64,000 nucleotides of DNA from assembly GCA_037957365.1 (NCBI GenBank), contig JARHVA010004092.1:1428501-1492500 (forward strand), given 5' to 3'. Source of the DNA: Torreya grandis (lineage: Eukaryota; Streptophyta; Pinopsida; Cupressales; Taxaceae). The notes under the pieces were generated by a model. That model ran no database searches and had not been told where the DNA came from. It worked only from the letters and a program-made list of their open reading frames with translations. Positions 46,826-59,237 of this stretch are shown here, in pieces (positions within the stretch are counted from its first letter, which is position 1; the number at the start of each line of letters is the position of its first letter). A program made the position numbers and the translations under genes.

Positions 46826-48670
46826 TGGCTAGTTAACAAGCTCAAGGTGGTTTCTCTACTAGTAAGGCTCCATTGTTTAATGGATCTAACTATGTCTTTT
46901 ATAATGTTATAATGATGATATATTTGATGTCACAAGGACATTATATTTGGTAGTTAGTTTTGGATTATTATATTTCACCTCTTATTCCACCAACATATGT
47001 AGTAGGTAAGAAGGCTAGTGAAAATAATTCTAAGGCAATGAATGCCATTATTTGTGGCCTATCATAGGTAGATCTTGTAAAGGTAATGCACTTTAAATTA
47101 TATAAATAAATATGGAGAAAATTTAAGACTATCTATAAATGAGATACCAAGGTGAATATGGTTAAGTTGTAGACCCACTGAAGATAGTTTGAAATCTTGA
47201 AGATGAACAAAGATGAAACCATTACATCTTACCAATTAAAGGTTGATGAAGTTATCAATATAATTAGAGGATTAGGAAAATAAGTGAAAGAATATACTAT
47301 TATATAAAAGGTCTTAAAATTAATAAATCCTAATTTTGACTCTAATGTGTCTATAGTAGAAGAGATGTAAGACTTTCACAAGCTAGAGATGGATGGGCTT
47401 CATGGCATCTTAACTACCTATGAGATGAGAAAAAATAAATGAAGACATTAAAAGAAAGAAATAACTTTCAAGGTTGAAAATAAGTCAAAGTCCAATAAGT
47501 TAAAGTATGAGGTATGTTTAGATATTGATGATGATGAATTCATAGCTAAGTTTACCAAGAAGTTAAGGTTTGACTCATGTGAGTACAAGGGTAAGTTATC
47601 CTTCAAATGTTTTAGCTATGGAAATATTAGTCACTTTGCATCCAAGTGTCCAAATAAGGATAAATCTAAGCATGTTGAAGAACATGATGAACACTATAAT
47701 AAGACCTATAAGCCTAATAAAAATAAAAAGGAGTTCATGAAGTATGAAGGTAGGAAAGGAAATTTCAAAAATAAGAGAAGATTCTACACTAAAGAAGATA
47801 ACTCTTTTGATGTAAGTGACTCAAGTGAATCTGATAGTGATGGTGTTAGTAGTAAACATGAACATGATAATAGTGAAACCTTGTTCATGGCCATAAAATT
47901 AGACAATGAGGGTTTTTAAAATGGGAAAGGCCTTATGGTTGATATAAAATAATATAAAGAATAAATAGAAGTTAATCTTAAAGACAAATTGGTAACTTCC
48001 CTAGAGGATTTGAATTTCCAAAGGAGAAAGAATCATAAATTGAAATCATTAGTTAAGGAATATGAGGATAAGATTATATTGTTTGAGGAAATGTTGAGAA
48101 ACACTTCCAATAAGTATGATGAGATCATTAATCAAGCTAAGGCATAGATGGAGGTAGCCAATATAAGCCTAAAGGCTAAAGAGGAAGAATTCATCAGATA
48201 TGAAACTAAAATAGAATCATTTAAAGATGAGTTGGATCAAGAATATAGTAAGGTAAAGAGCTTTGTGAAGTTTTAAAATAACACTGAGGTTAGAGATGAT
48301 ATCTTGAGTAATCAAAAGTCTTCTAGTGATAAGACTGGTCATAGTTTCAAAGTAGACCAATAGGAGCATCTCTAGTCAAGAATAAGACTGTTGAATACAA
48401 AACGATCAACAGGAAAAGACCTATAAAGTAGCCTATTGATATAAGGTATGTTGGTTATTTCAATGGTTAATAATCTATATGTAATCAATTTGGTCTTAGA
48501 GAAAGACAATGTAGAAGACCCTCTAAGAATGATTACTCATGGAACTATGGAAGGAGTCACAATTCACATCTATCAAATGGTATGTATAAGGTGGTTTGTT
48601 ATAGCTATCATAATTTAGGACACATTAAAATATTCTATCCTAATAGAGTTTGAATGTTATCAAGTCAAAA
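46826..48670 (+). pseudogene. Element D copia gag relic (DUF4219/UBN2 plus two zinc knuckles)
   Basis: The ATG at 46826 is followed, after one TAG, by GGFSTSKAPLFNGSNYVFY, a copia gag N-terminus. A UBN2-type region includes FEILKMNKDETITSYQLKVD (about 47190-47250). A knuckle CFSYGNISHFASKC lies at 47608-47649 with Tyr for the second Cys. Next comes a Lys-rich and then Asp/Ser-rich stretch (47737-47919, a 60-codon open frame). A coiled-coil-like Lys/Glu segment (about 47990-48270) follows. The second knuckle, CYSYHNLGHIKIFY, is at 48597-48641, with two Cys turned to Tyr. At least one frameshift separates the N-terminus from the knuckle frame. Unlike in element B, no gag-pre-integrase domain was recognised, so the deletion extends further. 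Confidence 0.8.
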
Positions 48671-50042
48671 TAGGAAGTTTGAATCCCTTAGAGTGAAAAA
48701 AAGAAGGAAAATAAATGTATGGGAACCAAAGGTAGTAAAGATAAGTCATAATCAATCTACAAGATCAAGTGGAATGCTTTTTGAGATACAACATGCCTCA
48801 GGTCTGAAATCAAGTTAGGAGTGTCTATTGTCAACTCATTTTGATAATCAAATAGTTGATAATGAGATCAATCTTATATTCCCAATCAAGCCCAAAAGGA
48901 TGTTGAATAATATTCAATCTTGTGAGAGTATGGATATCTATAAATCCCCTATGTTCATGGTATTATAGTACTTTATGAAAAAGGGGTTGATCTATTAGGC
49001 TTCATGGAGATATTATTATATTATTATAAGCATGGAGGTATAGTCAAAGAGTTTTAAATCTTGAGAATATTACAGGTTGTATATGTTACAATCAAGGAGA
49101 TGAAGATGGATATTATCCATTCTTGTGTTAGTAGCTTTGAGGTGAAAATTTAGTCAATTAGTATAGGAGAGGTAAGATTTTGGTATTTGTTTGTGTGAGT
49201 AGTTGAGCTTGATCTATGTTAATAAGGGGTATTGGTGTCAAGATGATTGAAGAAATATGAGGATGGTTTAAGAGTTTTATTAAATCATGTGTTGAGATAT
49301 GAATACAAATGGGGAGTCTCTAATCTACAGTTGGTGTCAATAATTTGGTAATCCAATGTGTGATCAAGAGTTTGATCTTATTCAATCATGAAAATGAAGG
49401 CAAGTGAACTTAAGTCTCTAGTTCATTTTAAATGTGATATGCTTGGTCTAAGGAGGAGCTTAGTAGCTCTGAATTCTTTGTAAATAGAATGGTTGATTTT
49501 GATATCACAATAAAGGTATACATTTGTTAAGGGGAGCATGTGTCTAAGATGCTTCATAGATTTTGTTTGTTGAGTTTTTGATGAACCAACTGAGAAAATG
49601 ATCTGAAAAGGGAAAATAGTTTAGAATTAGGGAGAAGTGACCTAATTAAGAGAAGTTTCTAGGAGTGGTTACCATAGTTTCTAAAAATTATGTGCCATCT
49701 AGTGTCTTTGAGAGTTAGTATCATATTAAAGGGAGAAAGTATGATTTTATTATTTACAAGTGACCCTTTATGTCTACTATTAATAGAATAATGGTGGATG
49801 CTTGGTTTGAAGGTGATGTATTCAAGTTTTTGACTAAGCTTGATCTATGTTGAAGTGGTTATGTAATATGAGTTCATTCTAAAAGAGATGATATTTTTGG
49901 ATTACCTTTGTCATTAATGTTAAAGGGGGAGAAATATCATAAAGAAAAAAAAAGGTGAGAGCCAAATCTAGTAGATGGTTGCCATCAAGAGTGGTTACCA
50001 TAGTTTTTTGAGTGTGTTTACCATTAATGACAAAGTGGGGAT
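48671..50042 (+). other. Non-coding 3' interior of element D
   Basis: No coding signal was recognised. The segment has several short G-rich purine tracts (AAAGGGGGAGAAAT near 49922, CAAAGTGGGGAT at 50031-50042). The last abuts the 3' LTR and is the likely polypurine tract. Repeated phrases (GAGTGGTTACCATAG near 49662 and 49990) point to a local duplication of about 330 bp. This replaces the whole integrase-RT-RNase H part expected in an autonomous copia. Confidence 0.6.
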
Positions 50043-53000
50043 TGTTGAGTTTTGGAATTTATGTTATCATTGATGTCAAAGGTTCTTGTGAAGGTGAATA
50101 GCCAAGTAAGATTTTAGGTATGTGTATGGTGATTTATTATGCCAACATGTTGAGTGTTATTATTATATGAGAAAAATAATGTGAGATTATTGTTTGAAGT
50201 CTTTTTAGTGATATAATTGAGATCAGCATGGGTGAGTACAAGTCATTGTGTCAAGTGTTAAGTATCTTGACAATCATTATCTAGACCTTGTGATAAAGTA
50301 TGTGGAGGTTGCATGATGAAATGAATGAGCTCCGAATAATTTGTATGCTCCAAATATCTATGTAAGAAGCTTTGAAGATTCTTTGAGTAAGCTATGAATA
50401 TCTTTAGTTTAGGTTCAAATATTTGTTTAAGAATCTCCAAAGATATTTTGTTAAATATTTAAAGAAGAGTTTTTATATAAGGTTGTTTGAACATACATAA
50501 GATACATTTGGAGTACTTAGGAGAGTTTCAAAGTGAAGCCTATAGAGGTAAGTAATTCAATTTAGGTCTGTAACTAGACTAGTTTTAGACCCTACTTGGC
50601 CTAATGAATCATCATGAGCTATTGATAAGACATATAAAGAATAATTGAATGTGTTTCATCATGAGAGAGTTTGTACATGAGGTGTTGAGAGCTTGGATAG
50701 TGGTTAAAAGGTTAGTTTCAAGACCTATTGAGACTTGTAAGTCAAGTCTTAGAAAGAAAAGAGAGAGATGGTGGCTAGATGGGGTATTAGGATCAATTTA
50801 CAAGGCATGCATGAGTAGGTGAGACATAAAAAAGGTGATTTAAGTTTTGTTAATCATGTGCATGAATTTTTAGGTCATGGTTTACAATAAAAGGTTTAAA
50901 AAGGTTTTTTAAGTGCTCATTGACATGTGTAACATCTGCATGAGGACCTAATCTATTTATGGTATATGGATAAGGGTCCTAGCTCAAAGTTATAATAATT
51001 GGTTTCAAGAATAAGGGGATAATATTTATAAATAATTTTTAATATTGGAAGATGGTTTAAACCCTAATAGTGACCCAATATGAAATAAGTTGATCAAAAG
51101 TTCCCAAAATGGATTTTTATGGCTAGACAAGTAATTAGAGGTTGTATTGAACTCTCTTAGGCACTTCTAGGTGTGGTTGGTTTCTCAGGTGAATGAGCAA
51201 ACCCTATAAGAAAGTCCTTATTTCTCAAAGATTTTCTATAAAAATAAAAGTTGATAAAGTAAACATTGATAATTGGATAGAGGGTGAAGCTTAAGACTTT
51301 TATTAGATTTACATGATGGTTTATGAGTAGTTTTTATCCTTGAGGTATGATAAACTAGTCATACAAGTTGACCAATCACTAATAGATCTAATGAAGATGA
51401 GACAATGAAGATTCAAAGTTATAAGATTAGTTTGCAAGACCAATATTTACTTATTACCATGTTATCTATCTATTTTATATTGGTATAATTATATTATAAT
51501 ATAATCCACATGAATTGAAAGCCTCTAAAATTTTCTACATAGGTATTGAAGATCATTATCACCATGACTATGTTTGAAGGTAAACTGGCAAAACTAAGAA
51601 GGCAAGTTGCAATAATGAGTTAGAGGCTCTTTTCCATAAGATGAAGAATTAAATAAATATGATGTTAATTTTTGGAATTTAATGATCTATCCAAGATTTT
51701 TATATGCCTATAAGTTATTATAATAGGTTGAAACATTGAATCCAAGATGGCTTGTCTAGATGAGTGAATTCTATGAGAAAAAAGTCAACATATTGATTTG
51801 AAAGACCAATAGTTTCAATTAAATATCATGATATGATTGTTTTAGGTTGTTATAAGGATTTTATAATAACATGTTCATTAATTTAAAGACATTTATTATG
51901 TACAAGCATGTGTCAAAGTTTCATGTTTACTTGACTATGTTTGAAGTTAGTTGATAGTTCTAAGTGAGCATCTTTTAGAGAAGAGTTTGACCCTATATAC
52001 TTTTAATTGAAGAATATAATGAAGTTTTTGATAAAATTTATATCATTAGGTATATTAATATGTGATTTTTCCCAATTTTTTTCAGCAAAAGTGTATTTAT
52101 GTTTCAGTTGTTTAAGATACATTTTTTGTGTATGCACAAGCCTATTGTGAACAATGTTTTGAGAAGGGGTTTAAGTGGTGTTTAAAAATAAAAGGTTTTG
52201 TGGAATTAAATTGAATTTGGATGGGATATATTTGAGTGTAATATTAAGTGTTCCTATCATGTGTGAATTTTTAAAGTTTTTTAAGAAGATCGAAGGGTAT
52301 CATGTTGTTAAGAAGGCCTATACATCTTCATAAGGCCTAAAAGAGGAGAAAAGGATAATTGAGATATATCCAACCAATGTGTGATAAAATTATGATTTAA
52401 TAATGTTATTAATTCATTAAATACCTATTACATGGTCTACATAATAATATAAGAATGTTTGGCTAACTAAAAAGGATATGATCAAGTGACTTGTATAAAT
52501 ACTAGGTTGTTTTAGTCTTATTTGGGTGTGTAGAGAACATGTGAATGAAATAGAAAATTGATAATTATATTGAGGTATTTTAGACCATAATTAGTGTATA
52601 ATTAATATCATATAATAGGTTTTGATATGAATTTCAATGTCAAATTACTTGATCAAGTCAAGAAGAGGGCTAGTTGAGAGAAGAAGATTAAAGTCTAGTT
52701 TGAGAAGGACGGAAGTGTGTGAAGAGATGAGGAATAAGACAATTTATTTTATCATAAAAAAATATTATAAATGTTATCAAGTGTTTTATGTGGCTTATTT
52801 TGTGCTAATTCATCTAGGGGGTTGGTACATGCTTGCAAGTTGGTGCTTGCTAAAGCCTAGCTGAGTTGGTTCTTAACTAGTTGGGGTTGGTTCTCTATGT
52901 GAAGTGGGTGCTTCACTAAAGATTAATGTTAATCATATATTAATGTATTCCATTTGCATAATTATTTGGTTTTATTCACCTTGAGGATTTACCACATATA

Positions 53001-53138
53001 TGTTGTGTTCATAAATTTCATGATCTTGTGTATTCATGCTTATGCTTGCTAAGATATACATGCTTGTTTAAATGATCTATGATTGCTTAATTAATATTAT
53101 CAAAGAAATTTTTGAAGATTTATTCACCCCAGATCTTA
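50043..53138 (+). repeat. Element D 3' LTR
   Basis: About 3.1 kb, starting TGTTGAGTTTTGG and ending near ATTCACCCCAGATCTTA. It is colinear with the 5' LTR, with frequent substitutions and small indels. The minus-strand sequence immediately to its right resumes the RNase H part of element E. Confidence 0.75.
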
Positions 53139-53143
53139 TTAAT
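53139..53143. repeat. Target-site duplication of element D (right copy)
   Basis: TTAAT is identical to 43590-43594. Confidence 0.7.
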
Positions 53144-54600
53144 TTATATTCCAATAATAATACCATCATTCTCAAACTAAAAACCTTGGTATCTATGATC
53201 TTGTAAGTTTTCAACCAAATATTTCTTAACTTACATGTAGAATTGATCTCTAGGTGAGAATTTTGATACTTATTATCAAAATTTACTCCTAATTATAGTT
53301 TATTTTGTAATTAAACTTATGTGTCTAATGGAATATAAAAATCTATTTTCCTTTCCTTTATTTTTTTTGATATCAAAATAAAAATCCAATAGGAATTCTA
53401 GCCACCATCTCTAATGAGCATTGAGGTTGGGTTGGGTGAAAATATACTTAAGATTTAAGTTATAAATCTTAACATAAAGGGTTTAACCAATAATTAATGC
53501 ATCCAAACCTATAAGGCATGAAATATAACAACTATTTTTAAATCATGAACAACATAATTTTCTTGATAAGGCTTTAGTTTTTGAGATTCATAGACCATAC
53601 TTGGACCATCCTATATGATAATTCTTCCTAAACCATATCCTAAAGCATATGATATAAGTAAAATATGCCATTAATATCTAGAATCCATAGCACTAATGCA
53701 TAAATAAGCCTCTATTTTATAATTTAAAAGACTTTTTTACACTTATTCTACTTCTTCCACTAAAGAGGGATGATTGGGTTAGATATATTTGAAAAAAATG
53801 GTACAAACTTCCTATATTACTCTACTAATCCTATGAAAATATGAACCTCATGCACATTTTTGGATTTTGGCCAATCCATGATAGACCTAATCTTATCTAG
53901 ATCCACTAAAATTCTTTCCATAGAGATGATGTGTCCTAAGTAATGCACTCTTCTATAATATAAAACACACTTGGAAAACTTCCCAGAAAACTTGTACTTC
54001 CATAATTATTGTAAAACTAACTACAAGTTTTCAACATGATCTTCCTCATTATTATAATATATGAGGATGTCATCCAAAAATATTATCATAAACTGATCAA
54101 TATAATCCTTGAACATACTATTCATGAGATTCATGAATGTTGCTGGTGAATTCAATAATACAAAAGGAAGGAATGTGAACTCATAATCCCCATAATGAGT
54201 TATAGAATATATTTTTATAATATACTCCTCTTAAAACTTCAATTGATGATATTTTCCATGAAGATCACTAATTAGAAAGATTGTGGCATCAAGCATTTGA
54301 TCAAAAAGATCATCAATTCAAGGTAATGGATACCTAATAATGATTTTTGATGTTTAAAGCATGTATTAATTTATGTATAGGTGAAGGGTTTTATCCTTCT
54401 TGAAAAATACTATAGGTGTACCTCATGGTGAAACACTTCACCAAATCAAACCCTTGGCTAATATCTCCTAGATTTTTGCCTTCAACTCAACTAACTCTAT
54501 TTTTATCATCCTTTGGGTTGCTCTAGATTATAGTTCTGACTCTAAAATGATATTAATAGTAAAATAAATTCTATTTTTAAGAGTTAACCCTAAAAATTCA
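53144..54600 (-). pseudogene. Element E reverse transcriptase and RNase H relic
   Basis: Leftwards from about 54470: YPLPXIDDLFDQM, then ISDLHGKYHQLKF. Next are THYGDYEFTFLPFVLLNSPA and TFMNLMNSMFKDYIDQFMII. The catalytic box FLDDILIY has both Asp present (54069-54080). HYLGHIIS and FIGLVEXYRKFV follow. These are the standard RT blocks of chromoviruses. RNase H continues from about 53700: YALGYGLGRIII, YESQKLKPYQENYVVHDLKI and a trailing WLEFLLDF-like piece. Stops are common but the RT box is intact. The next domain, integrase, is found 9.5 kb away on the other side of element D. Confidence 0.88.
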
Positions 54601-54799
54601 TTTGGAAAAACATTCTAAAATTATTTATAAAGGGACAGTCTTCTAAGGTGTGTTCCCTAGTTTTAACAACTTCATCCATTTTGACTAAGAATGCTTCACA
54701 TCCCTTACATTAAACCTTATTTAATTAGATGTCTAAAATATACCTAAGTATTAACTCTCATTTATTTCCTTGTATTTTGGTTTGGTTTCCCAAAACATT

Positions 54800-55200
54800 T
54801 AGACATTTAAAATTTATAAGAAAGCAGTCAACTTTGGCTTTATTCTTAGAAAGCCAATTTATTCCTAGGATTACATAATATGACCTAGCAGTGATGAATA
54901 AAGATAAAAAACATGGTTAATTATGGTAAATTTATTTCTACCTAAATGATACATCTATCAACCTTTGCATTGGATTTATTTCCATAATGTATTGACCATG
55001 AATTTTCCATAAAACCATCTTTCCTAGAAAATTTACTTAGCATTCAAGGAGAAGTGAAGCACTTTATAGCTCTAGTATCAATATAAATATTAATTTGATG
55101 ACCAAATGAATTACTTGATACTTTTATGGGAGAGTCTTATAATTCATCTTGTCTATTATCCATCACTATGCATATATGCTAGTGGAAGGTTCCCTGTTGT
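54800..55200 (-). pseudogene. Element E protease relic
   Basis: On the minus strand INIYIDTRAIKCF lies where gypsy retropepsin has its catalytic D-T/S-G. Asp (codon at 55077-55079) and Thr are kept, but Gly is replaced by Arg (TCT on the plus strand, 55071-55073). The surrounding residues are too broken to give more of the fold. Its place between the gag knuckle and RT supports the call. Confidence 0.6.
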
Positions 55201-56330
55201 GAATAAGAGGTTGTGTTCTTGTATTTGCCTTCTATCTTCCATCGAGGACAATCTTTGGCTTAATGATATCCTACAAAAATAAAAAATAATCCCGGAGGTC
55301 CGTTCATCTCAATGTAATTTTTACCCTTAAATCCTTTTTAAAATTTTCCTCTTCATTTCTTGTTCCTAAAAGTATTACCAAATCTTGTGTTCTTATTTTC
55401 AAACTAGTTGTTGGAATTACCATTCAATTTTTAGTTCTTTTTATTTAAGGGTGTCTTGGAATTCATAAACTTATTATCATACTTATGTCTAATCTCTACC
55501 AGTGATTTCAAATTCTACTCTTACTTAAATACCTTTTCAAAAACTTTTTCCATGATGGATGGTCCATGAACATCCACTTCACACCCAATTTTGGGTTTCA
55601 GGCCTATAATGAATTTCCTAATTCATAAATGCTCATCCTTCTGGTGTTATGGAACATACTTCAAGAGCTTTGTAAAATTCTCTCAATACTCATTCATTGA
55701 AAAATATCCTTGCCTCAATTTTTTAAAAATTATCAACTTATGGTTGATATAGACCTAAGGTAACCACCATTCTCTAAAAAGAGTCACAAATTGCTCCCAT
55801 GTGGTGGTAGTAGAATATATATTCATTTTGAGATTTTTATTATCCCACAAAGTTAACACTTCACCATCTAGTAGGTAATATCATAAAAAAAACATTAGTT
55901 AACTTAGATTAATTATGAATATAAAATTACATTTCCATCTTTGTGATCAAAGATTCAATTCCATCACCCAAAAATATGCCATTAGATTTGGGTGTATGTA
56001 CCTTCTTCATGTCAGAAGTTTTATAGCTACTTGAGCTCTAGCAACTTGATTCACTTCCTTATGCCTTTATTATTGAGGTATTTATTTATCTTGAGGTTAT
56101 TCTTATGGAAATTCATATTCATATTATTATTTAGTCTATGGACTTATTTCTCAAGATCTGCTATTTTGTCTCTAATCTCACTCAAAACAATGAGAATCTA
56201 ATCAAGTTTCATAGCCTCTTCTAATACTAGATTATTAGAATCAACTAATGGGTTAGAATTAAAGGGTTCTTCTCCTCTTTATTTACCTTGATACATTTTA
56301 ATTTATAAAAATTAGGATAATATAATTACA
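55200..56330 (-). pseudogene. Element E gag relic (Retrotrans_gag plus knuckle)
   Basis: The minus-strand frame around 55860-55600 reads NKNLKMNIYSTTTTWEQFVT, then LFREWWLP. Next is LIIFKKLRQGYFSMNEY and a FTKLLKYVP stretch. This is the usual Retrotrans_gag core (W-x-x-F...F, then F-x-x-L-x-Q-G). A later piece, FIFVGYHXAKDCPRW (about 55240-55285), is a zinc knuckle with early Cys lost. Stops and frame changes separate the pieces, and the N-terminus near 56330 is vague. Confidence 0.7.
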
Positions 56331-56368
56331 TTGGTGGACTCTTTACATCTGAGAGCTATACTTTCAAC

Positions 56369-56379
56369 TATGATACCAC
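56369..56379 (-). other. Primer binding site for initiator tRNA-Met, element E
   Basis: The minus strand reads TGGTATCATAG shortly after an LTR end ...GGGGTTTAACA. The family site is TGGTATCAGAGC. It fixes the 5' end of the interior of element E at 56381 and agrees with the minus orientation of its genes. Confidence 0.75.
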
Positions 56380-56381
56380 AA

Positions 56382-57008
56382 TGTTAAACCCCATTAGGCT
56401 AACCAAAAGTTACACTATTATTTATCCTCATGTAGTTAATATTAATATTATTTATAGATAAATTTTTCTTACTTTAAAATTAAATTAATATAAATCAATA
56501 AATTCTATATTCACATTATCCCACTAGATAAATCAAACTCATTTAGTACGCAAGAAATAAACTAGTTATAACGATGAAAAATTATCCATCAGGTATAATA
56601 AATTGAAACCAATACTGTAACTACTAATATAGTCCAAAAATCATTAATATATTTTCTTATAGACACTTTTTTTATTTTAAAAAATATATACAAATGACAT
56701 ATCCACTACTATGTGTAATTTCCATAAAATAATAAGGTACAATTATAATACGATGCTAAATATATAAATAATGAGTACAAAAGTACATTATGAACTACAC
56801 AAAAAAAATCTATGATCCATCAAATAACCTAAATATAATTCCATATATTTGAATCATCTAATATAGGGAGATCATAATATGATTTATTTAACTCTAACCA
56901 CAGTACAATGATCTCTCACACACCCCTTCATGGAGTGGCCCTACACTTCATAGAGGGGTACATAATAATAGTGCAGATATTGAAAAACAACTAGAACCCA
57001 TGTGTGAA
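56382..57008 (-). repeat. 3' part of the 5' LTR of element E
   Basis: This DNA directly follows the primer site and would be the LTR end (TGTTAAACCCC on the plus strand). It is AT-rich. After about 627 bases it is broken by element F, so the rest would lie beyond 62852. Only a short weak match to DNA near 33909 supports the LTR pairing. Confidence 0.5.
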
Positions 57009-57013
57009 CTATA
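57009..57013. repeat. Target-site duplication of element F (left copy)
   Basis: CTATA precedes the TGATG start of the left LTR. The bases after the right LTR (62848-62852) are CTATC, four of five identical. Confidence 0.6.
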
Positions 57014-59034
57014 TGATGCAAGGTAATATTTAATTTTATTATTTTTTAGTTTTTTTTTTAATGTGATATGGGTCATTTAGAATGTGTTTTAATTGCTTAG
57101 ATGTCTTAGCTGATCATAGAATTCAAATTGGAAGTCATATTGTATTTTCCCACTAGTTTTGAAATTTTGAGATTTCTTGTTAAGATATTGACCCTCAATC
57201 ATGTTTGAAGGACATTAATAATCTATATTATTTTCTATTATGTTCTAAAATGGTAAATAGAGATTATTAATAAACATTAATCACGTAGTGAGTCATTTTG
57301 ATAGGTATGTTAGGAGTCATGGTAGTTGAGTCTCTCAACATTTTTGAGAGGGAATATAAGAACCATCAGAAGTAGTTTTAGGTGATATATACTTGTAAAT
57401 GTGGATTTTTTAGTTAGTATTTTATATATATGTATGAGTATTTATTATTTTAAATGGAAATAGAATCAATATATCACCTCCATTTTGATGAAAACCTTGG
57501 CAAACTCTAATAAACTATGTATTCTTATGTTATGAATTTAAATGATTGTATATATGAGAAGAAATAGAATATATAGTATAGAACATTGATTGCATTACAA
57601 ATATAAATTGAAATATGATGTATGATAATTAAAATAAGGTTAATGGGAGTTTTTTTTATTTTGACAATCAAATGCCTATACTTTATGTTCATGCATTCTG
57701 TGTTTAAGAAAAGACTAAGTATGTATTGTTTGAGAATCAAGACTCTATGTAAAGTAATTTTATCACATGTATAACCTGGTAATCCTATTCACATAAAATT
57801 TACATTGATAAAAAGGTTATTATGTTCTTTTGGTAACTAATACAAGACCTGTAGAGGAGTATAAACAAACACATAATTAAAATAAAAATCCTACAAAAGC
57901 GATAAGGGTGTATAAAAGGTAAGCAAGGATTATAAAAGGTGTGTAGCATTTTTGAAAACCTTGTTCAACTTGCATAAAATTTTAAAACTTGTTTGAATGC
58001 TTGACTCAATAATTTGTTCTTTCTTAGGTCTATACATGTAGATATAACCTTATACTAGGGTTTCTAAAGAAGAATTTGATTTGGAGGAGTTTCCAGCATT
58101 AAAAAATCACATAAATTAGTTATTAGCTTAGTATTAATGTATAATAAGATATTTTTGGGGTTTTAAGTTTGTACATAGCTTTGTGTATGGAATATAAGTG
58201 ATTTTCTAAAAAATAGGGGTTAGAGGCCTAATTAGGCCTAGACAATGCTTAGTAAGTGATTAGAAAAGAGCATAATGAGAGGAACTAGACCAATAAAAAT
58301 CATGGATAGAAATATTTCAATAGATGATAATCAAATATATTTTTAGTTATTCAAGATCAGTTTGAAGGTGTCTGCACAAGTGAAAAAGGACTAAAACAGG
58401 GCTACTAGAAACCCTGTCAAAAGGAAGAAGTGTTTGTTGTAAGGAGTTGTGGTGATAATTTTTGTGGGTGGAATAGATTTTTCTAATAAGACTCAATAGA
58501 GTGGGAAAAGGATAATAAGAACCATAATAGAGCCAAATGATCTTTAATTATGTATGGATCCAAGTTGCTAAAGTTATTTTGTCAAAGAATGAGTATGTAA
58601 GAAATAAGAAATGTGAAAGATGATTGTATGTAAGAATGGAGGCATAAATAACTGAGTGAAGTAAGTACTCAATCAAGATTAGTGGATGAGAAGGTGGAGA
58701 CTGAACATGAAAAAAAATATAATGCTTTCAAGTATAATGCAAGATAATGAATGAATTAGTGTGACAGGTTCTCAAAAAGAGAGAGTTTTTGAAGGTTTAA
58801 TAATGGGATTAAGAGCCTAGAATACAAAGAGAACAAATTAGTAAAGATCCAAGAACATAGTTAAGAGAGACATAGTACATGCAAGAGATGAAAGTGATAA
58901 ATTGGTTGATAATAGAGGTTGAAGAAAACATCAAGGAGGAGAAGATAAGAAAATTAGAGCTAGGTTGTTAGAGGTAAGGTTGTAAGTGTATTTTTCATTC
59001 ATATTTGGAAAGCTTGTGAGATACCTTTGCATCA
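57014..59034 (+). repeat. Element F 5' LTR
   Basis: This LTR of 2021 bp begins TGATGCAAGGTAATATTTAA and ends ATACCTTTGCATCA. It contains a hairpin motif GTTGAG-TCT-CTCAAC near 57325-57339, overlapping a second, CTCTCAA...TTGAGAG. Confidence 0.88.
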
Positions 59035-59037
59035 TTT

Positions 59038-59049
59038 TAGTATAAGAGA
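59038..59049 (+). other. Primer binding site (initiator tRNA-Met-like), element F
   Basis: TAGTATAAGAGA begins 3 bases after the LTR. Compared with TGGTATCAGAGC it has G-to-A, C-to-A and C-to-A changes. The position is right and nine of twelve bases match. Confidence 0.65.
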
Positions 59050-59237
59050 TGGTAAGGTCTTTGGATAAGTTATGTTTTGGGTTTTACAAAGTGTTAGTTA
59101 ATTTTGTATGAAGGTTATGTTACAAAAATATTTAAGGACTATTTGAGACGTTTCTATGAGTTTCTAATAAGATTTCATGAATGGATAGAGAGGTAGAAAA
59201 GTAAGAGTTTTATGGAAAAATACCTTAAGCCATAGAG

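Larger units (their letters stand above)
43595..53138 (+). mobile_element. Element D: gag-only Ty1/copia with about 3.1-kb LTRs, nested in element E
   Basis: Both LTRs begin TGTTGAGTTTTG, at 43595 and 50043. The second is preceded by the purine tract CAAAGTGGGGAT. Their ends are inferred from loss of similarity and from the target duplication, at about 46740 and 53138, giving LTRs of about 3146 and 3096 bp. The interior (46741-50042) carries a decayed gag with two zinc knuckles, then about 1.4 kb without coding signal. No protease, integrase, RT or RNase H is present. LTR identity is near 80% over the first 220 bp by eye, so it is old. The gag resembles that of element B, suggesting a related SIRE-like copia group. 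Confidence 0.85.
42132..56381 (-). mobile_element. Element E: chromovirus-like Ty3/gypsy, all domains decayed, split by element D
   Basis: Reading leftwards from 56381: an initiator-Met primer site, gag, CCHC knuckle, protease, RT, RNase H. Then comes the 9.5-kb copia insertion D, and then integrase zinc finger, core and C-terminal tail, ending in a purine tract. Subtracting D and one target copy (43595-53143) leaves about 4.7 kb, the normal interior length for chromoviruses. Domain order gag-PR-RT-RH-IN across the break proves that both parts are one element. All domains carry stops and frameshifts. It must be older than D, and probably than C and F, which lie inside its likely LTRs. Confidence 0.85.

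Noticed and set aside
49530..50042. A further LTR start inside element D at GTTGAGTTTTTGATGAACC (near 49570)
   Set aside because: Resemblance to the LTR start is limited to a few bases and is not followed by LTR sequence; the true start is at 50043 after the purine tract.
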